A stretch of DNA of 64,000 nucleotides. It comes from Rhodospirillaceae bacterium (lineage in GTDB: Bacteria > Pseudomonadota > Alphaproteobacteria > Rhodospirillales > Rhodospirillaceae). The stretch is taken from NCBI GenBank assembly GCA_947476695.1, contig CANJRD010000008.1, positions 92,620 through 156,619 on the forward strand. Direction: 5' to 3'. The translations under genes and the position numbers were made by a program. A model generated the notes under the pieces. It was not told where the DNA came from, did not search any database, and worked only from the letters and a program-made list of their open reading frames with translations. This document shows, piece after piece, positions 1-8,957 of this stretch (positions are counted from its first letter, which is position 1; each line of letters opens with the position of its first letter).

Positions 1-306
1 CGTCGTGCTGCAGATCGACGCATCGGGCGTGCCCGTCAGCGAGATCGTCGGCGTCGACGTGGTCGCGAAGCTAGCGCCCGAGACCAGGAGCTGCAGATTG
101 AGCGGCAGCGAGGGTGTGAAGGGGTTCTGGAGTTTGATCTGGACGGACTGCGGCCCGATGTTTGTCGCGTTGCTGATGTTCGCCGGCACCGTGACCGCGG
201 TGAGTCCGGTGATCGTGCCTGCCGCCGCCATCGACGGGGGAAGCAGAACGCCCATGGCGAGCGCCGCGATGCGCAGGGATCGAGAAAACAGCCGGCTTAA
301 AATCAT
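1..306 (-). CDS. Secreted protein, partial (3' end outside window), paralogue of the next gene
   Basis: The frame is open for all 102 codons from an ATG at 304-306 to the window edge, so the C-terminus is missing. A GGCGGGG ribosome binding site lies just upstream. Residues 1-29 form a Sec signal peptide with a basic start, a hydrophobic core and an Ala-rich cleavage region. The mature part aligns with residues 29-105 of the 529-1827 product: both share TVP/TIP, a GPQSV block, a 'TSTPTISLTG/TTAPTITLTG' block and an AxIC cysteine. Function is unknown. It is probably exported and may be a surface or matrix component. The pair looks like a tandem duplication that has diverged strongly. Confidence 0.8.
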   Translation of the reverse strand, partial: MILSRLFSRSLRIAALAMGVLLPPSMAAAGTITGLTAVTVPANISNATNIGPQSVQIKLQNPFTPSLPLNLQLLVSGASFATTSTPTISLTGTPDASICSTT

Positions 307-528
307 GATCCCCGCCTTGCGTCCGATCCCTCGGCGGGATCGCTCCATTACCACTACGGGGCGTGAGTTAATTTCCTAGAAACAATTGTAAATGTGCCTA
401 AAGACGTTGCTGCTATCGGGAGTAGGCCAAACTCTCGCATGAGCCGAAACCCGCGCGTCTTTGCAATCGCATAAGCGGCGCGGGCGGAGCCAAGCGGCGT
501 TGCGCGGCCCGGCTCCACCCAAACATTT
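307..528. other. Intergenic gap between the two secreted-protein paralogues
   Basis: No gene is seen. The part nearest the downstream gene (about 365-400) is AT-rich relative to the surroundings and is the likely promoter for the partial gene. A GGAGCC/GGCTCC inverted repeat at about 485-516 could fold after the stop of the 529-1827 gene, but no U-tract follows it on the minus strand, so I do not call a terminator. Confidence 0.4.
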
Positions 529-1827
529 TTAGCGACGATCCGACGGCGTGGACGGCGTCGGCGAGGTCGTCGTCGATGTACTGAAGGTGCACACCGTGCT
601 CATGTCGGTGATGACGGCCGCCTGCTGATTATTCACGCGGTGCTGCAGATACCCGGTGAACGCGCTCTGTACCGAAATGACCAAGTGCAGCTGATCGCTG
701 GTGGGCGTGACCTTCGCCGCGGTTTCGATGTTCGAGACCGCCAGCACCAGTTCGCCATTCGCCGGAATGGCGGTCGTTGAATAGGTGCCGAGGCTTGTGC
801 CGTCGCGCGCATCGTTCACCGCCACGTTGGCAATCGCCGCCGCGGTGCCGGTGTTGTAGATCACGACTGTGCTGGGGAACCCGTTCGCCGCAAGACGCGA
901 CGAGTGCACGTTCACGACCCGCGACGCCGCCGCCGTGATGCCGGAATCGCACGTGCTGAGATTGGTCAGCACGCCGTCCGACGGGCGATACAGCACGTGC
1001 TGGAACGTGCCGGCGAACGTCGGCGCCACCCCGAGGGAGTAGTAATCGGGCTTGGTGAAGGATGCGGGCGTGCCTTCGGATTCCAAGGTGGAGATCGGAT
1101 ATTGCCGCGCGGCGCCCGGGGCGATGGAGGGGCTGGTCCAGGTCGTCAGCTTCTCGCCGGTGGCGTAATCCGACAGCGTGACCGTGACGGTGCCAGCGGC
1201 CTTACCGCCGTTGTAGAAACGCACGAGCGACTGCGCACTCGACTGCGTCGTCGAATAGACCGCACCCTGGCGCAGCGTCACGTTGGACGTGGCGGTGCTG
1301 CCGCTGCTGGTGGTCGTACGCGTGACGACGGCGGTAGAGGAAACTTCTTCGAACGTACCGACCGAGGCGGCCGAAAGGCCACCGCTCAGTTTGATCGAAC
1401 CGCCGACAACGTTGAGCGCCGTTGCATTCTTGTAGTTCAGAGCGGCAATCGTGACGCCTGTGATTGAAGCGCCGCCGGTCGGCGTGCACTGAACGCTGAC
1501 AGCGTCTAACAAGATGGAAACGCTACAAATCGCCGCGGCGTCGAAAGTGGTGGAGCCCGTCAGCGTGATCGTCGGCGCGGTGGTCGTCACGAATTCCGCG
1601 CCCGTGATACCGAGACGGAAAATCATCGGTCGGGACGCGGTCGACGGATTCGAGAAACCGATGTTCACCGACTGCGGACCAAGCGTCGAGGACGACGAAC
1701 TGAAGTCAGTCGGAATGGTCACCGTGGTCGAACTGCTGATGGACCCGGCATGCGCCGCCGTGGCCGACAAACAGGCCAGCGCGACAAGCGCCCCGCGCGA
1801 TGCAGCCCACAATGATCCGTTGCTCAT
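529..1827 (-). CDS. Secreted protein of unknown family with two internal repeats
   Basis: 432 residues. Residues 1-28 are a Sec signal peptide ending AHA. The mature protein is rich in Ser and Thr and lacks Lys-rich or enzymatic motifs. An N-terminal region (29-195) matches the partial paralogue upstream of the window edge. Residues 200-293 and 319-413 are diverged copies of one unit: each begins SxVxxYN.G, contains a conserved Gly/Thr turn and an F.G..QH segment, and ends ST.C. A Thr/Ser/Pro-rich tail (415-430) follows. This pattern suggests beta-sandwich modules in an exported protein. The ribosome site GGGGGA sits 7 bases before the ATG. I do not recognise a family and assign no function. 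Confidence 0.75.
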   Translation of the reverse strand: MSNGSLWAASRGALVALACLSATAAHAGSISSSTTVTIPTDFSSSSSTLGPQSVNIGFSNPSTASRPMIFRLGITGAEFVTTTAPTITLTGSTTFDAAAICSVSILLDAVSVQCTPTGGASITGVTIAALNYKNATALNVVGGSIKLSGGLSAASVGTFEEVSSTAVVTRTTTSSGSTATSNVTLRQGAVYSTTQSSAQSLVRFYNGGKAAGTVTVTLSDYATGEKLTTWTSPSIAPGAARQYPISTLESEGTPASFTKPDYYSLGVAPTFAGTFQHVLYRPSDGVLTNLSTCDSGITAAASRVVNVHSSRLAANGFPSTVVIYNTGTAAAIANVAVNDARDGTSLGTYSTTAIPANGELVLAVSNIETAAKVTPTSDQLHLVISVQSAFTGYLQHRVNNQQAAVITDMSTVCTFSTSTTTSPTPSTPSDRR

Positions 1828-2023
1828 GCGCGTATCCCCCGTCTCGACTATGGTCGGTCACCGCACACACTCGCAGCGGTGGCCAAGACGGCATCATAAG
1901 TAATGTCGGGGGCATTACCCGTAACAATTGAACTACAAGCAGCCGACCGCGCTGCTATCCATGGTTGGGAGGCGTGCGCCCGCCACGAAATGCGGTAAAG
2001 AGAGGCGCTTCGAAAGCGAGGCG

Positions 2024-2830
2024 TTAGTAGCCGTCGTCCGCGGACCAGTCGCGATCCCATCGCGCGTCGCGGGGCGTGTCCTTGCGCTGGAAGCGGATGT
2101 CGGCGGAAATGCGCGTGCCAACCGTGGCGTCCAGCGTGGCGTGGATAATGCTGGGCGAATGCACGACTACATCGCCCGCGGCGAAGTCGGCGGTCAGCCA
2201 GCGCTTACCGGTAACATCGGCAAGCCACTTCAGATCATGGGTGATCGGGCGGACGTCGCTGGTGCGATCCATCAGTGCGCCATTGCGCACGCGGGCCGCC
2301 ATGTCAGCGTCGGCATGCGAGCCTTCAAGATACATCAAGCTGCCGTTCTCGACGGAACACGCGCCCAGCGGCGTCCAGATCGTGACGACATCGGTCGGGG
2401 TGCCGTCGATGTAGGTGCCGTCGATATGGGCGCGGCTGGCGATGGAACGGCCTGGCACGAAATGACGCAGCGGGGTCCGGCGAATGGGCGCGACCTCCGC
2501 GCCCGTCAAACGCGCCGCCAGCGACTGGAACACGGGTTGCTCGACGAAGTCGCGGAATACCGACGTGCGCACGAATTCATAGGCCGGATGGCCTTTAGTG
2601 CCATGCGTCGGCAGCGGCTCCGCGTGCGCGGAAAATCGGGCGAGATAGGCATCGCGCAGCTGGATGACGGCATCGCCCGGCAGAACACCGCGCAGCAAGA
2701 CATAGCCATCCTCGGCATAGCGCGCGCGCAAGGCTTCGTCGGCCGCCGCGAGGTCCGTCTCGCGCATGCGATCGAAATAGCGCGGCGTGTTGGGAATCGG
2801 TACGCCGTTGGATGTGACTGTCGAATTCAC
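2024..2830 (-). CDS. Phytanoyl-CoA dioxygenase (PhyH) family oxygenase
   Basis: 268 residues, typical for PhyH-type Fe(II)/2-oxoglutarate oxygenases. The facial triad is visible as H135-x-D137 and a distal His near 230 (SIIHAT), with R240 suited to binding 2-oxoglutarate. The substrate cannot be told from sequence; members hydroxylate lipids, osmolytes or secondary metabolites. The predicted start is GTG at 2830 with no good ribosome site in front, so an internal ATG at residue 22 is possible. It lies beside hopanoid genes in the same orientation as hpnK, but 106 bases separate them and a shared pathway is only a guess. Confidence 0.85.
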   Translation of the reverse strand: MNSTVTSNGVPIPNTPRYFDRMRETDLAAADEALRARYAEDGYVLLRGVLPGDAVIQLRDAYLARFSAHAEPLPTHGTKGHPAYEFVRTSVFRDFVEQPVFQSLAARLTGAEVAPIRRTPLRHFVPGRSIASRAHIDGTYIDGTPTDVVTIWTPLGACSVENGSLMYLEGSHADADMAARVRNGALMDRTSDVRPITHDLKWLADVTGKRWLTADFAAGDVVVHSPSIIHATLDATVGTRISADIRFQRKDTPRDARWDRDWSADDGY

Positions 2831-2936
2831 GGGGGAAGATCGTCGCCTGTGGTGCGTTGGCGCGGAAATCTATCGGGACAGGCCAGGATTGCAAGGCGAC
2901 ATTGGTCCAAGTTGGCGCCCGGGCTCAGGGCCCGTC

Positions 2937-3737
2937 TTATAAGTCGCTGAAAACACTGAGTTTCAGGCCCAGAGCGTTGATCCGCACCGCCACCGCCGGG
3001 CTGCGCAACGCAGCGAGTTCGCCCGTGCGGTCATAGTTGGGCTCCATCGCCATCAGGGCCTTCGTGGCAGTGGTGGCCGGATGGAAATAGAACTCGGTCG
3101 TGCCCTCGCCGACAGCATCGAGCATGCTCAAAACTCTCGCTTCGGTCATGTGCCCCGTGGCCGCCAGCCCGGCCAGCCGATCGTTGAACGTGAACCCACG
3201 GGCGCGCATCCGTGCCCGCATCAGCGCCACCCAGGGCGACAGAAGCAAGGCGCCCGGCTCATAGGGCAAGCGCATCCGTTTCACGCCGTGACGTTCCGCT
3301 TGGTCCATGACCATCTCAAGCACCACCGGGTGCACATGCATGTGGTTGTGGACGTTGACGTGATCGCAAGGGAGGCCCGTGGCCGCGAAGGCCGCGAACT
3401 GCGCGGCGATCTCGGCGCGCAGTTCGGTACGCGCCTGGGCGGAGAAAGCCCATCGCACGCTCGGCCCGACGAGATTTGACGGCAACTGACCCGACGCGTC
3501 GACAAGGTTCGGTATTTTTTCCGGCGGCAGTACGGGCGTGCCGTCGGCGACCACAACATGCAAACCGACCGCAAGCTTCGGGATTGTGCGCGCCATCGCG
3601 ACGGCTTCCGCCGCGGCCGACGCGCCGACCATCAGACTCGCGGTCGTGAGCACGCCACCGGTATGGGCCGCGCGCACCGCTGTATTTACTTCTGGCACCA
3701 AGCCAAAGTCATCTGCGGTGAAGATGACACGCTTCAT
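2937..3737 (-). CDS. hpnK: Hopanoid biosynthesis-associated HpnK (YdjC/ChbG-type deacetylase)
   Basis: 266 residues of the YdjC/ChbG polysaccharide-deacetylase-like fold. The metal and catalytic residues are visible: ADDFG at 8-12, an HxxxHxHxHP cluster at about 125-136, and FYFHP near the C-terminus. HpnK proteins are proposed to remove the acetyl group from N-acetylglucosaminyl bacteriohopanetetrol during hopanoid side-chain maturation. The adjacent divergent hpnA supports this assignment over the generic chitooligosaccharide deacetylase. Other hpn genes (shc, hpnH, hpnG) are not in the window. Confidence 0.82.
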   Translation of the reverse strand: MKRVIFTADDFGLVPEVNTAVRAAHTGGVLTTASLMVGASAAAEAVAMARTIPKLAVGLHVVVADGTPVLPPEKIPNLVDASGQLPSNLVGPSVRWAFSAQARTELRAEIAAQFAAFAATGLPCDHVNVHNHMHVHPVVLEMVMDQAERHGVKRMRLPYEPGALLLSPWVALMRARMRARGFTFNDRLAGLAATGHMTEARVLSMLDAVGEGTTEFYFHPATTATKALMAMEPNYDRTGELAALRSPAVAVRINALGLKLSVFSDL

Positions 3738-3908
3738 GAAGCTTGCCCTTCCCTCAACTAAGCCTCGAAATTCAAGACAAGACGCGCCTGCGAATCAACT
3801 GAATTCGATTGTCAGAAATATTCAATCGCGCGTAACGATGGCGATTGCGAGGTCCCGCCCTTATGGTGAATCTGCGAAAGGGCCTAGAAAAAATATGAAA
3901 TCACGCGC
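3738..3908. promoter_or_regulatory. Divergent promoter region between hpnK and hpnA
   Basis: A 171-base gap that is clearly more AT-rich than the flanking genes and lies between divergent starts, so it should hold promoters for both. I cannot pick unambiguous -35/-10 boxes. No Shine-Dalgarno is obvious before the hpnA ATG. Confidence 0.5.
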
Positions 3909-4895
3909 ATGACGACCTTAGTGACAGGGGCCACCGGCTTTGTGGGGTCGGCTGTTATCCGCCAGCTTCTGCGGCGCGGCGAAGCCGTACGAGTGTTGGC
4001 GCGCGCCGGTAGCAACAGGCGCAACCTTACCGATCTTGATCTCGAGATCGTGGAAGGCGACTTGAACGATGCCCAAGCACGCGCCGCCGCCGTACGCGGC
4101 ATCACGGCGCTGTATCACGTCGCCGCCGACTATCGGCTCTGGGTCCCGGACCCGGCGGCCATGTACGCCACGAACGTCGATGCCACCGCCGATCTGATCC
4201 GTCGCGCGACAGAAGCCGGCGCACAGCGCATCGTCTACACAAGTTCCGTCGCGACGCTGGGCCTGCACGCGGATGGAACGCCTTCGGACGAAGAGACGCC
4301 CGTGGTGCTCGCCGACATGGTCGGGCCTTACAAGCGCTCGAAGTACATGGCCGAGGAGGTCGTGCGCGGCCTGGCCGACGCAGGCTTGCCCATCGTCATC
4401 ATCAATCCGACGGCCCCGGTCGGGCCGCGCGACGTCAAGCCGACACCCACCGGCCGCATGGTGCTGGAAGCCGCCGCCGGCCGCATGCCGGCCTTTGTCG
4501 ATACCGGCCTCAATCTCGTGCACGTCGACGACGTCGCGATGGGGCATGTGCTCGCGCACGATAAAGGCCAGATCGGCCAGCGTTACATCGTGGGCGCGGA
4601 GAACATGACCCTTGAGCAGATCCTGGGGCGCATCGCAGCCCTCACGGGCGGGCGCGCGCCAAAGATCAAGCTGCCGACCGGGGCGATCCTGCCGATCGCC
4701 TATGCGGCGGAGGCTTGGGCCCGTATCAGCGGTCGCGAACCTTTCGTCACCGTCGACGGCCTGAAGCTTGCGCGTAAATGCATGTTCTTCACCTTCGCGA
4801 AAGCCGCGCGCGAGCTTGGCTACACGGCGCGTCCGGTGGACGACGCATTGATCGATGCGATTGCCTGGTTCCGCGCCGAAGGGCTGCTGCGCTGA
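3909..4895 (+). CDS. hpnA: Hopanoid-associated sugar epimerase HpnA
   Basis: 328 residues of the extended short-chain dehydrogenase (NAD-dependent epimerase) family. The NAD motif GATGFVG is at 7-13, the catalytic Ser is in TSS (112-113), and the YxxxK pair is Y141/K145. Motifs such as YHVAADYRLW and INPTAPVGPRD are characteristic of the HpnA subgroup. It is thought to act on nucleotide sugars or hopanoid sugar head groups, but its exact reaction is not settled. The stop is one base from the stop of the convergent response regulator. Confidence 0.88.
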   Translation: MTTLVTGATGFVGSAVIRQLLRRGEAVRVLARAGSNRRNLTDLDLEIVEGDLNDAQARAAAVRGITALYHVAADYRLWVPDPAAMYATNVDATADLIRRATEAGAQRIVYTSSVATLGLHADGTPSDEETPVVLADMVGPYKRSKYMAEEVVRGLADAGLPIVIINPTAPVGPRDVKPTPTGRMVLEAAAGRMPAFVDTGLNLVHVDDVAMGHVLAHDKGQIGQRYIVGAENMTLEQILGRIAALTGGRAPKIKLPTGAILPIAYAAEAWARISGREPFVTVDGLKLARKCMFFTFAKAARELGYTARPVDDALIDAIAWFRAEGLLR

Positions 4896-4896
4896 C

Positions 4897-5286
4897 TCAC
4901 CCGGTGACGGGTGACGCCGCTTTCGCTTCCAATGCCGCCATGAGCGCCACCGTCAGGCTTTCCGGCGTGTAGGATTTGGCCAAGCGGACGCCGCTTTCAA
5001 AGTCCGCAAGCGAGCGCGTGTGCGGGGTATATCCGGTGGCAAAGACCACGGGAATGCCGCGCGACTGGGCGATGCGGCCCAACGGGAAACTCATCTGGCC
5101 ATTGAGGTTCACGTCCAGAAGCACGAGGTCGTACGTTCCCTCGGTGAGACGCCTTTCCGCATCCTCGAACGTGCCGACCACTTCGATGCTGGCGGCCCCG
5201 AGCGTGCGGATCATGCTCTCTGCGTCCAGCGCGACCAGGAATTCGTCCTCGACAACAAGCACCGCCAAGCCAGAAATCATCGTCAT
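4897..5286 (-). CDS. Single-domain response regulator (CheY-like receiver)
   Basis: 129 residues from the ATG at 5286; a GTG two codons earlier is also possible. It is a lone receiver domain: acidic pair E13/D14, phospho-acceptor D58 in LLDVN, Thr in FATGYT, and Lys at about 104. There is no output domain. It starts 31 bases after the end of the sensor-kinase fragment at 5318 and is in the same orientation, so it is the likely phosphorylation partner of that kinase. Lone receivers next to HWE kinases are common in alphaproteobacteria, often in general stress or light signalling. Confidence 0.85.
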   Translation of the reverse strand: MTMISGLAVLVVEDEFLVALDAESMIRTLGAASIEVVGTFEDAERRLTEGTYDLVLLDVNLNGQMSFPLGRIAQSRGIPVVFATGYTPHTRSLADFESGVRLAKSYTPESLTVALMAALEAKAASPVTG

Positions 5287-5317
5287 AGACACTCGCTTAC
5301 AGTGGCGCCGTGATCTC

Positions 5318-5821
5318 TCAGGTCAGGCCGTCCGTCCCGAGGCGATGATCGCAGGCCCCGCGCAGGTCGTGGACGACCGCATTCTTGATGAGACGCGTGC
5401 CGAAACTCTCGACCAGCTGATTCAAGTTGATCGGACTGGCGAACGCCTCCTGCCAGTTGATCGTGATCTCGCGGCCCGAGCCGTCGACAGTGACCAGCCA
5501 GTTGATATCGAGCGTGCCGCCGACCTTCGACAGAGCCCCGTACTTGGCCGCGTTCGTCGTCAGCTCGTGGAGCGTCAGAGTCAGCGAAAGCGCATGCTTT
5601 GACGGAAGCTCGACGGGCGGCCCATTTAGCCGGACCTTCTTGGTTTGCTCGAACGGCATCAGCTCGGATTTGAGGATGTCCTGTAAGGCCGCACCGCGCC
5701 AATCGCGTGTGGTCAACAAGTCGTGGGTCGCGGCAAGCGCGCGGATGCGGCTTTTCAGCGTTTCAGCCAGATCGGTGTTGTCGACCTTTGTCATCGTGGT
5801 CTGATTGACGATGGAATTCAC
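5318..5821 (-). CDS. C-terminal ATPase part of a frameshifted HWE/HisKA_2 sensor kinase
   Basis: This frame encodes the rest of the dimerisation region and the ATP-binding domain of the kinase begun at 8807. It continues the block directly after the phospho-acceptor motif, and carries HELTTNAAKYGAL (the N-box of HWE kinases) and GFGT/SFGTRL-type G-box residues. It has no convincing start of its own: the nominal GTG at 5821 lies within the conserved SVNSI segment. The split is caused by an A6 run on the coding strand (positions 5835-5840). Removing one A fuses the two frames into a product of about 1160 residues. It is a fragment rather than an independent gene. Confidence 0.75.
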   Translation of the reverse strand: MNSIVNQTTMTKVDNTDLAETLKSRIRALAATHDLLTTRDWRGAALQDILKSELMPFEQTKKVRLNGPPVELPSKHALSLTLTLHELTTNAAKYGALSKVGGTLDINWLVTVDGSGREITINWQEAFASPINLNQLVESFGTRLIKNAVVHDLRGACDHRLGTDGLT

Positions 5822-8807
5822 GGACGCCAGCGTGTTTTTTGACGCGATGCTGAAGCTCGTCCATCAGATGCCGCGTCTCGGTCTCGAGACGCCGAAGCTC
5901 GGTGACATCCTTCAGGACGATACCGACGGCGGTGACCCGGCCCTCCTGTTCGTACGGATAGATGTCGACCAGGAAGTCGTGGAAAGCCTCGCCGCCGACG
6001 CGGATCGTCACTTCAAGATTCACGACCTCGCGGTTTTGCGCGAAGACCTCCTTGATCGGCTGCTCCATGCGCTCAAACAGATTCGGCGCCATTTCTTCGA
6101 CGGACCGGCCGAGATGGCTCTCGATCGACGCGCCATTAAGGTCGGCGAAGCGCTGGTTGATCTTGAGATAGCGGCCATTGCGGTCGACCAGCGCCATGCC
6201 GACAGGGGCTGTCTTGTAGAGCGTCTCGATTTCATCGCTGCGCTGCCGCGCCAGCGCCTCGTTGTGCGTTAGAGCGGCCTGGGCCTGCGTGATCTTGGTG
6301 ACATCCGAGAAGACGAGCACGACGCCGTCGACCGCGCCCTCCATGGTCTGGTACGGCAAGGCGCGCAACACATAGTGTTCCTTGCCGTCCTCGGTCGCGA
6401 TGTCCTGCTCGCTCGCCTGGCCGGTCTGCAGGACGCGACGCGCGATGACCTCGAAGTCGACCTGCGTGCGGGTCACGACATCCGAAAGCGCCCGGCCACG
6501 GTCCTTCTCCTGATCCTGGAAGCGGAACAGCGAACGGATGGCCGGCGTGAAACTGCGGATTCGCAGCTTGCTGTCGAGGAAGATCGTGGGGACCTGCGTG
6601 CTTTCCATGAAGTTCTGCAAGTCGGCATTGGCCCGGCCAAGCTGATCGACCTTGTTCTTCAGCTCTTCGTTGACGGTCGCCAGTTCCTCGTTTGTCGACT
6701 GAAGTTCCTCGTTCATCGACATCATTTCTTCGTTGGTGCTCTTCAGCTCCTCATTCGAGGTTTCGAGCTCCTCCACCGTCGTGCGCAGCCGCGAGCGGGC
6801 TTCGTTGAGTTCGTCTTCGAGGTGGCGAATGTTCTCTTCATGCGCCGAGTTCGTGGTGTCGGCCGCTGCGACATCCTCGTCCTGGGTCTCGGGCGCCCGG
6901 TCCTGGAACACGAGCAGGATCTCGTCATAGCCGATCGGATCGGCCGTCACTGTGACCAGGCGATAGCTGTCGTCGTCTTCGACGCGGACATTGCGCTGGA
7001 TGCTGCGCTTGCCCGAGCGCCGGGTTGTGTCGAGCGCCGAGCGGATCGCGGAGCGCAACCCCGGCTTGGCGAGGTCGGTGATGCGGCTGGAGGGCAGACC
7101 CGCCGCCAGTTCCAGGAATTTTCCGGTACGGCTGGACGAGCGAACGATATCGTTGCTTGCGTTGACCACGACATGCGCCGGCGCATAGAAATCGTTGATG
7201 CGTCGCATCGTGACGTCGAGGCGGTCAGCGCTTGTCGGGAAACGTTCTTTGGTTTCGCGCTCGGCGGCTGAATCGGCTAAGGGCACGAACAGCGGCATCG
7301 CCACCGATTGCCGCATACCGCCGCGACGGCGGAAGATGCGCGACCCGGCATCCGCGGTGTCGAAAAGATCGTTACGGCTGGCGATGTTCTCCGCCGAGCC
7401 CAGGAACAACCAGCCGCCCTGCTTCAGCGCGTAGTGGAAGATGGGCAGCAGGCGTTGCTGGAGCGGCGGTTTCAGATAGATCAGCAGGTTCCGGCAGACG
7501 ATCATGTCGACGCGCGAGAACGGCGGGTCCTTGATGAGGTTATGGTTCGAGACACGGACCATGTCCCTGATGGACTGGTTCAATACGAAGCCGTCGTCCT
7601 GCGAATAGAAATAGCGATCCAGCAGCTCGACGGGCACATCCTTCACCGCAGGCGGCGGGTACTTCGCTTCCCGCGCCTTTGCCAGCATCGGCTCATCGAT
7701 GTCGGTGGCGAAAATCTGGACACGCGGACGCACGTCCATCCGCGACATCTGTTCGGCCAACAGGATGGCGAGGCTGTAAGCCTCTTCGCCGCTGGAGCAA
7801 CCGGGCGTCCAGATGCGGATGGAATCCGCAGCCCCCTTGTTGCGCAGCAGCTCCGGCACGACTTCGCGCCGCAGGTAGTTGAAGGCTTCGGCATCGCGGA
7901 AGAAGGCCGTGACGTTGATCAGCAGATCGCGGAACAGCATTCCCGGCTCGATATCGCTCTGGCGCAGGCGCTTGAGGTATTCGTCGCCGGTGGTGCCCAG
8001 CACCTGCATGCGCCGTTGCGCGCGCCGCAGCATCGTGGAGCTTTTGTACTGACTGAAGTCGTGGCCGAGCTTGCGGCGGAGTTCCTCGCACATGCGCTTG
8101 AGGAAATCGGCTTCCTCGGTCAGCGCCGGCGCGCCGGACTGGGCGCGGTCGAAATAGTCGCGCAGCGCGGTGGGCATGTCGCCGACGTTGAGCACTTTGT
8201 CGACGAGGCCCGTGGCGACCGCGCTGCGCGGCATGCCTTCGTATTTCGCCGTGTCCGGTTCCTGGACCAGCGTCAGGCCGCCCGCTTCCTTGATGGCGCG
8301 CAAACCCTCGCTGCCGTCGCTGCCCGTTCCTGACAGCACGATACAGGCGCTGTTGGCGCCTTGGTCGACCGCGAGGCTGCGGAAGAACACGTCGATGGGA
8401 CGGCGGAAGCCGCGCGGTTCGGAGAACTCCGAAAGCCGCAGGCAGGCATTCTCGATGCTGAGCCTGGCGTTCGGGGGGATCAGATAAACGTTATTCGGCT
8501 CGATGCCGATGCCGTCCGTCGCCTGCTGCACGTGCATCGTCGTGCGGCGGCTGAGCAGTTCCGCCAGCATGCTTTCGTGGTTGGGATCGAGATGCTGCAC
8601 CAGCACGTAGGCGTGGCCGGGGTCGGGCGGCATGTGCGCGAGGAACGTCTGCAGCGCCTCAAGGCCGCCCGCAGATGCACCCAGTCCGATGACGGGGCAT
8701 GGGGCCGGATGGGCTCCCAAGTGGGGCGTGTCAGGCGCCGGGATGGGCTCGAAAGAGTCGATCCTCCGAGCGGAGGTCGCTGTCTGGTCTACAGCCTCAG
8801 GTTCCAT
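5763..8807 (-). CDS. CheB-CheR-PAS hybrid sensor (HWE histidine kinase), C-terminus frameshifted
   Basis: 1014 residues. A CheB methylesterase domain comes first (catalytic S45 in GASAGG, H72 in VQHLD, Asp in SGTGSDG), followed by a CheR methyltransferase domain (SAM motif TPGCSSGEEAYS). Next come a PAS-like segment, a long Glu/Asn-rich coiled coil, and two more PAS domains. The DELQHRVK box of HWE kinases, with the phospho-acceptor His, is reached before the frame is lost; the last 18 or so residues are out of frame. Such CheB/CheR fusions are not linked to flagellar chemotaxis genes here, and no cheA or mcp is nearby. The intact protein would phosphorylate the receiver at 4897-5286. In the sequence as given, the His and the ATPase domain are in different frames. 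Confidence 0.85.
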   Translation of the reverse strand: MEPEAVDQTATSARRIDSFEPIPAPDTPHLGAHPAPCPVIGLGASAGGLEALQTFLAHMPPDPGHAYVLVQHLDPNHESMLAELLSRRTTMHVQQATDGIGIEPNNVYLIPPNARLSIENACLRLSEFSEPRGFRRPIDVFFRSLAVDQGANSACIVLSGTGSDGSEGLRAIKEAGGLTLVQEPDTAKYEGMPRSAVATGLVDKVLNVGDMPTALRDYFDRAQSGAPALTEEADFLKRMCEELRRKLGHDFSQYKSSTMLRRAQRRMQVLGTTGDEYLKRLRQSDIEPGMLFRDLLINVTAFFRDAEAFNYLRREVVPELLRNKGAADSIRIWTPGCSSGEEAYSLAILLAEQMSRMDVRPRVQIFATDIDEPMLAKAREAKYPPPAVKDVPVELLDRYFYSQDDGFVLNQSIRDMVRVSNHNLIKDPPFSRVDMIVCRNLLIYLKPPLQQRLLPIFHYALKQGGWLFLGSAENIASRNDLFDTADAGSRIFRRRGGMRQSVAMPLFVPLADSAAERETKERFPTSADRLDVTMRRINDFYAPAHVVVNASNDIVRSSSRTGKFLELAAGLPSSRITDLAKPGLRSAIRSALDTTRRSGKRSIQRNVRVEDDDSYRLVTVTADPIGYDEILLVFQDRAPETQDEDVAAADTTNSAHEENIRHLEDELNEARSRLRTTVEELETSNEELKSTNEEMMSMNEELQSTNEELATVNEELKNKVDQLGRANADLQNFMESTQVPTIFLDSKLRIRSFTPAIRSLFRFQDQEKDRGRALSDVVTRTQVDFEVIARRVLQTGQASEQDIATEDGKEHYVLRALPYQTMEGAVDGVVLVFSDVTKITQAQAALTHNEALARQRSDEIETLYKTAPVGMALVDRNGRYLKINQRFADLNGASIESHLGRSVEEMAPNLFERMEQPIKEVFAQNREVVNLEVTIRVGGEAFHDFLVDIYPYEQEGRVTAVGIVLKDVTELRRLETETRHLMDELQHRVKKHAGVREFHRQSDHDDKGRQHRSG

Positions 8808-8957
8808 GGGATTTGAAACGCAAGCGCGCCGTAAAGGTTTCCCTCCCCAAGAGACGGATCGCTGAGTTGCTCAACAAAACCTATAGGTCAGGCACCAAAG
8901 ACCCAGACGTAGAGGGGCAAATTCTCATGAAAATTCAAATGGAAAGCGAGGCGTGGC

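Noticed and set aside
485..516. Terminator for the secreted-protein gene
   Set aside because: Inverted repeat has a long loop and no U-tract on the minus strand.
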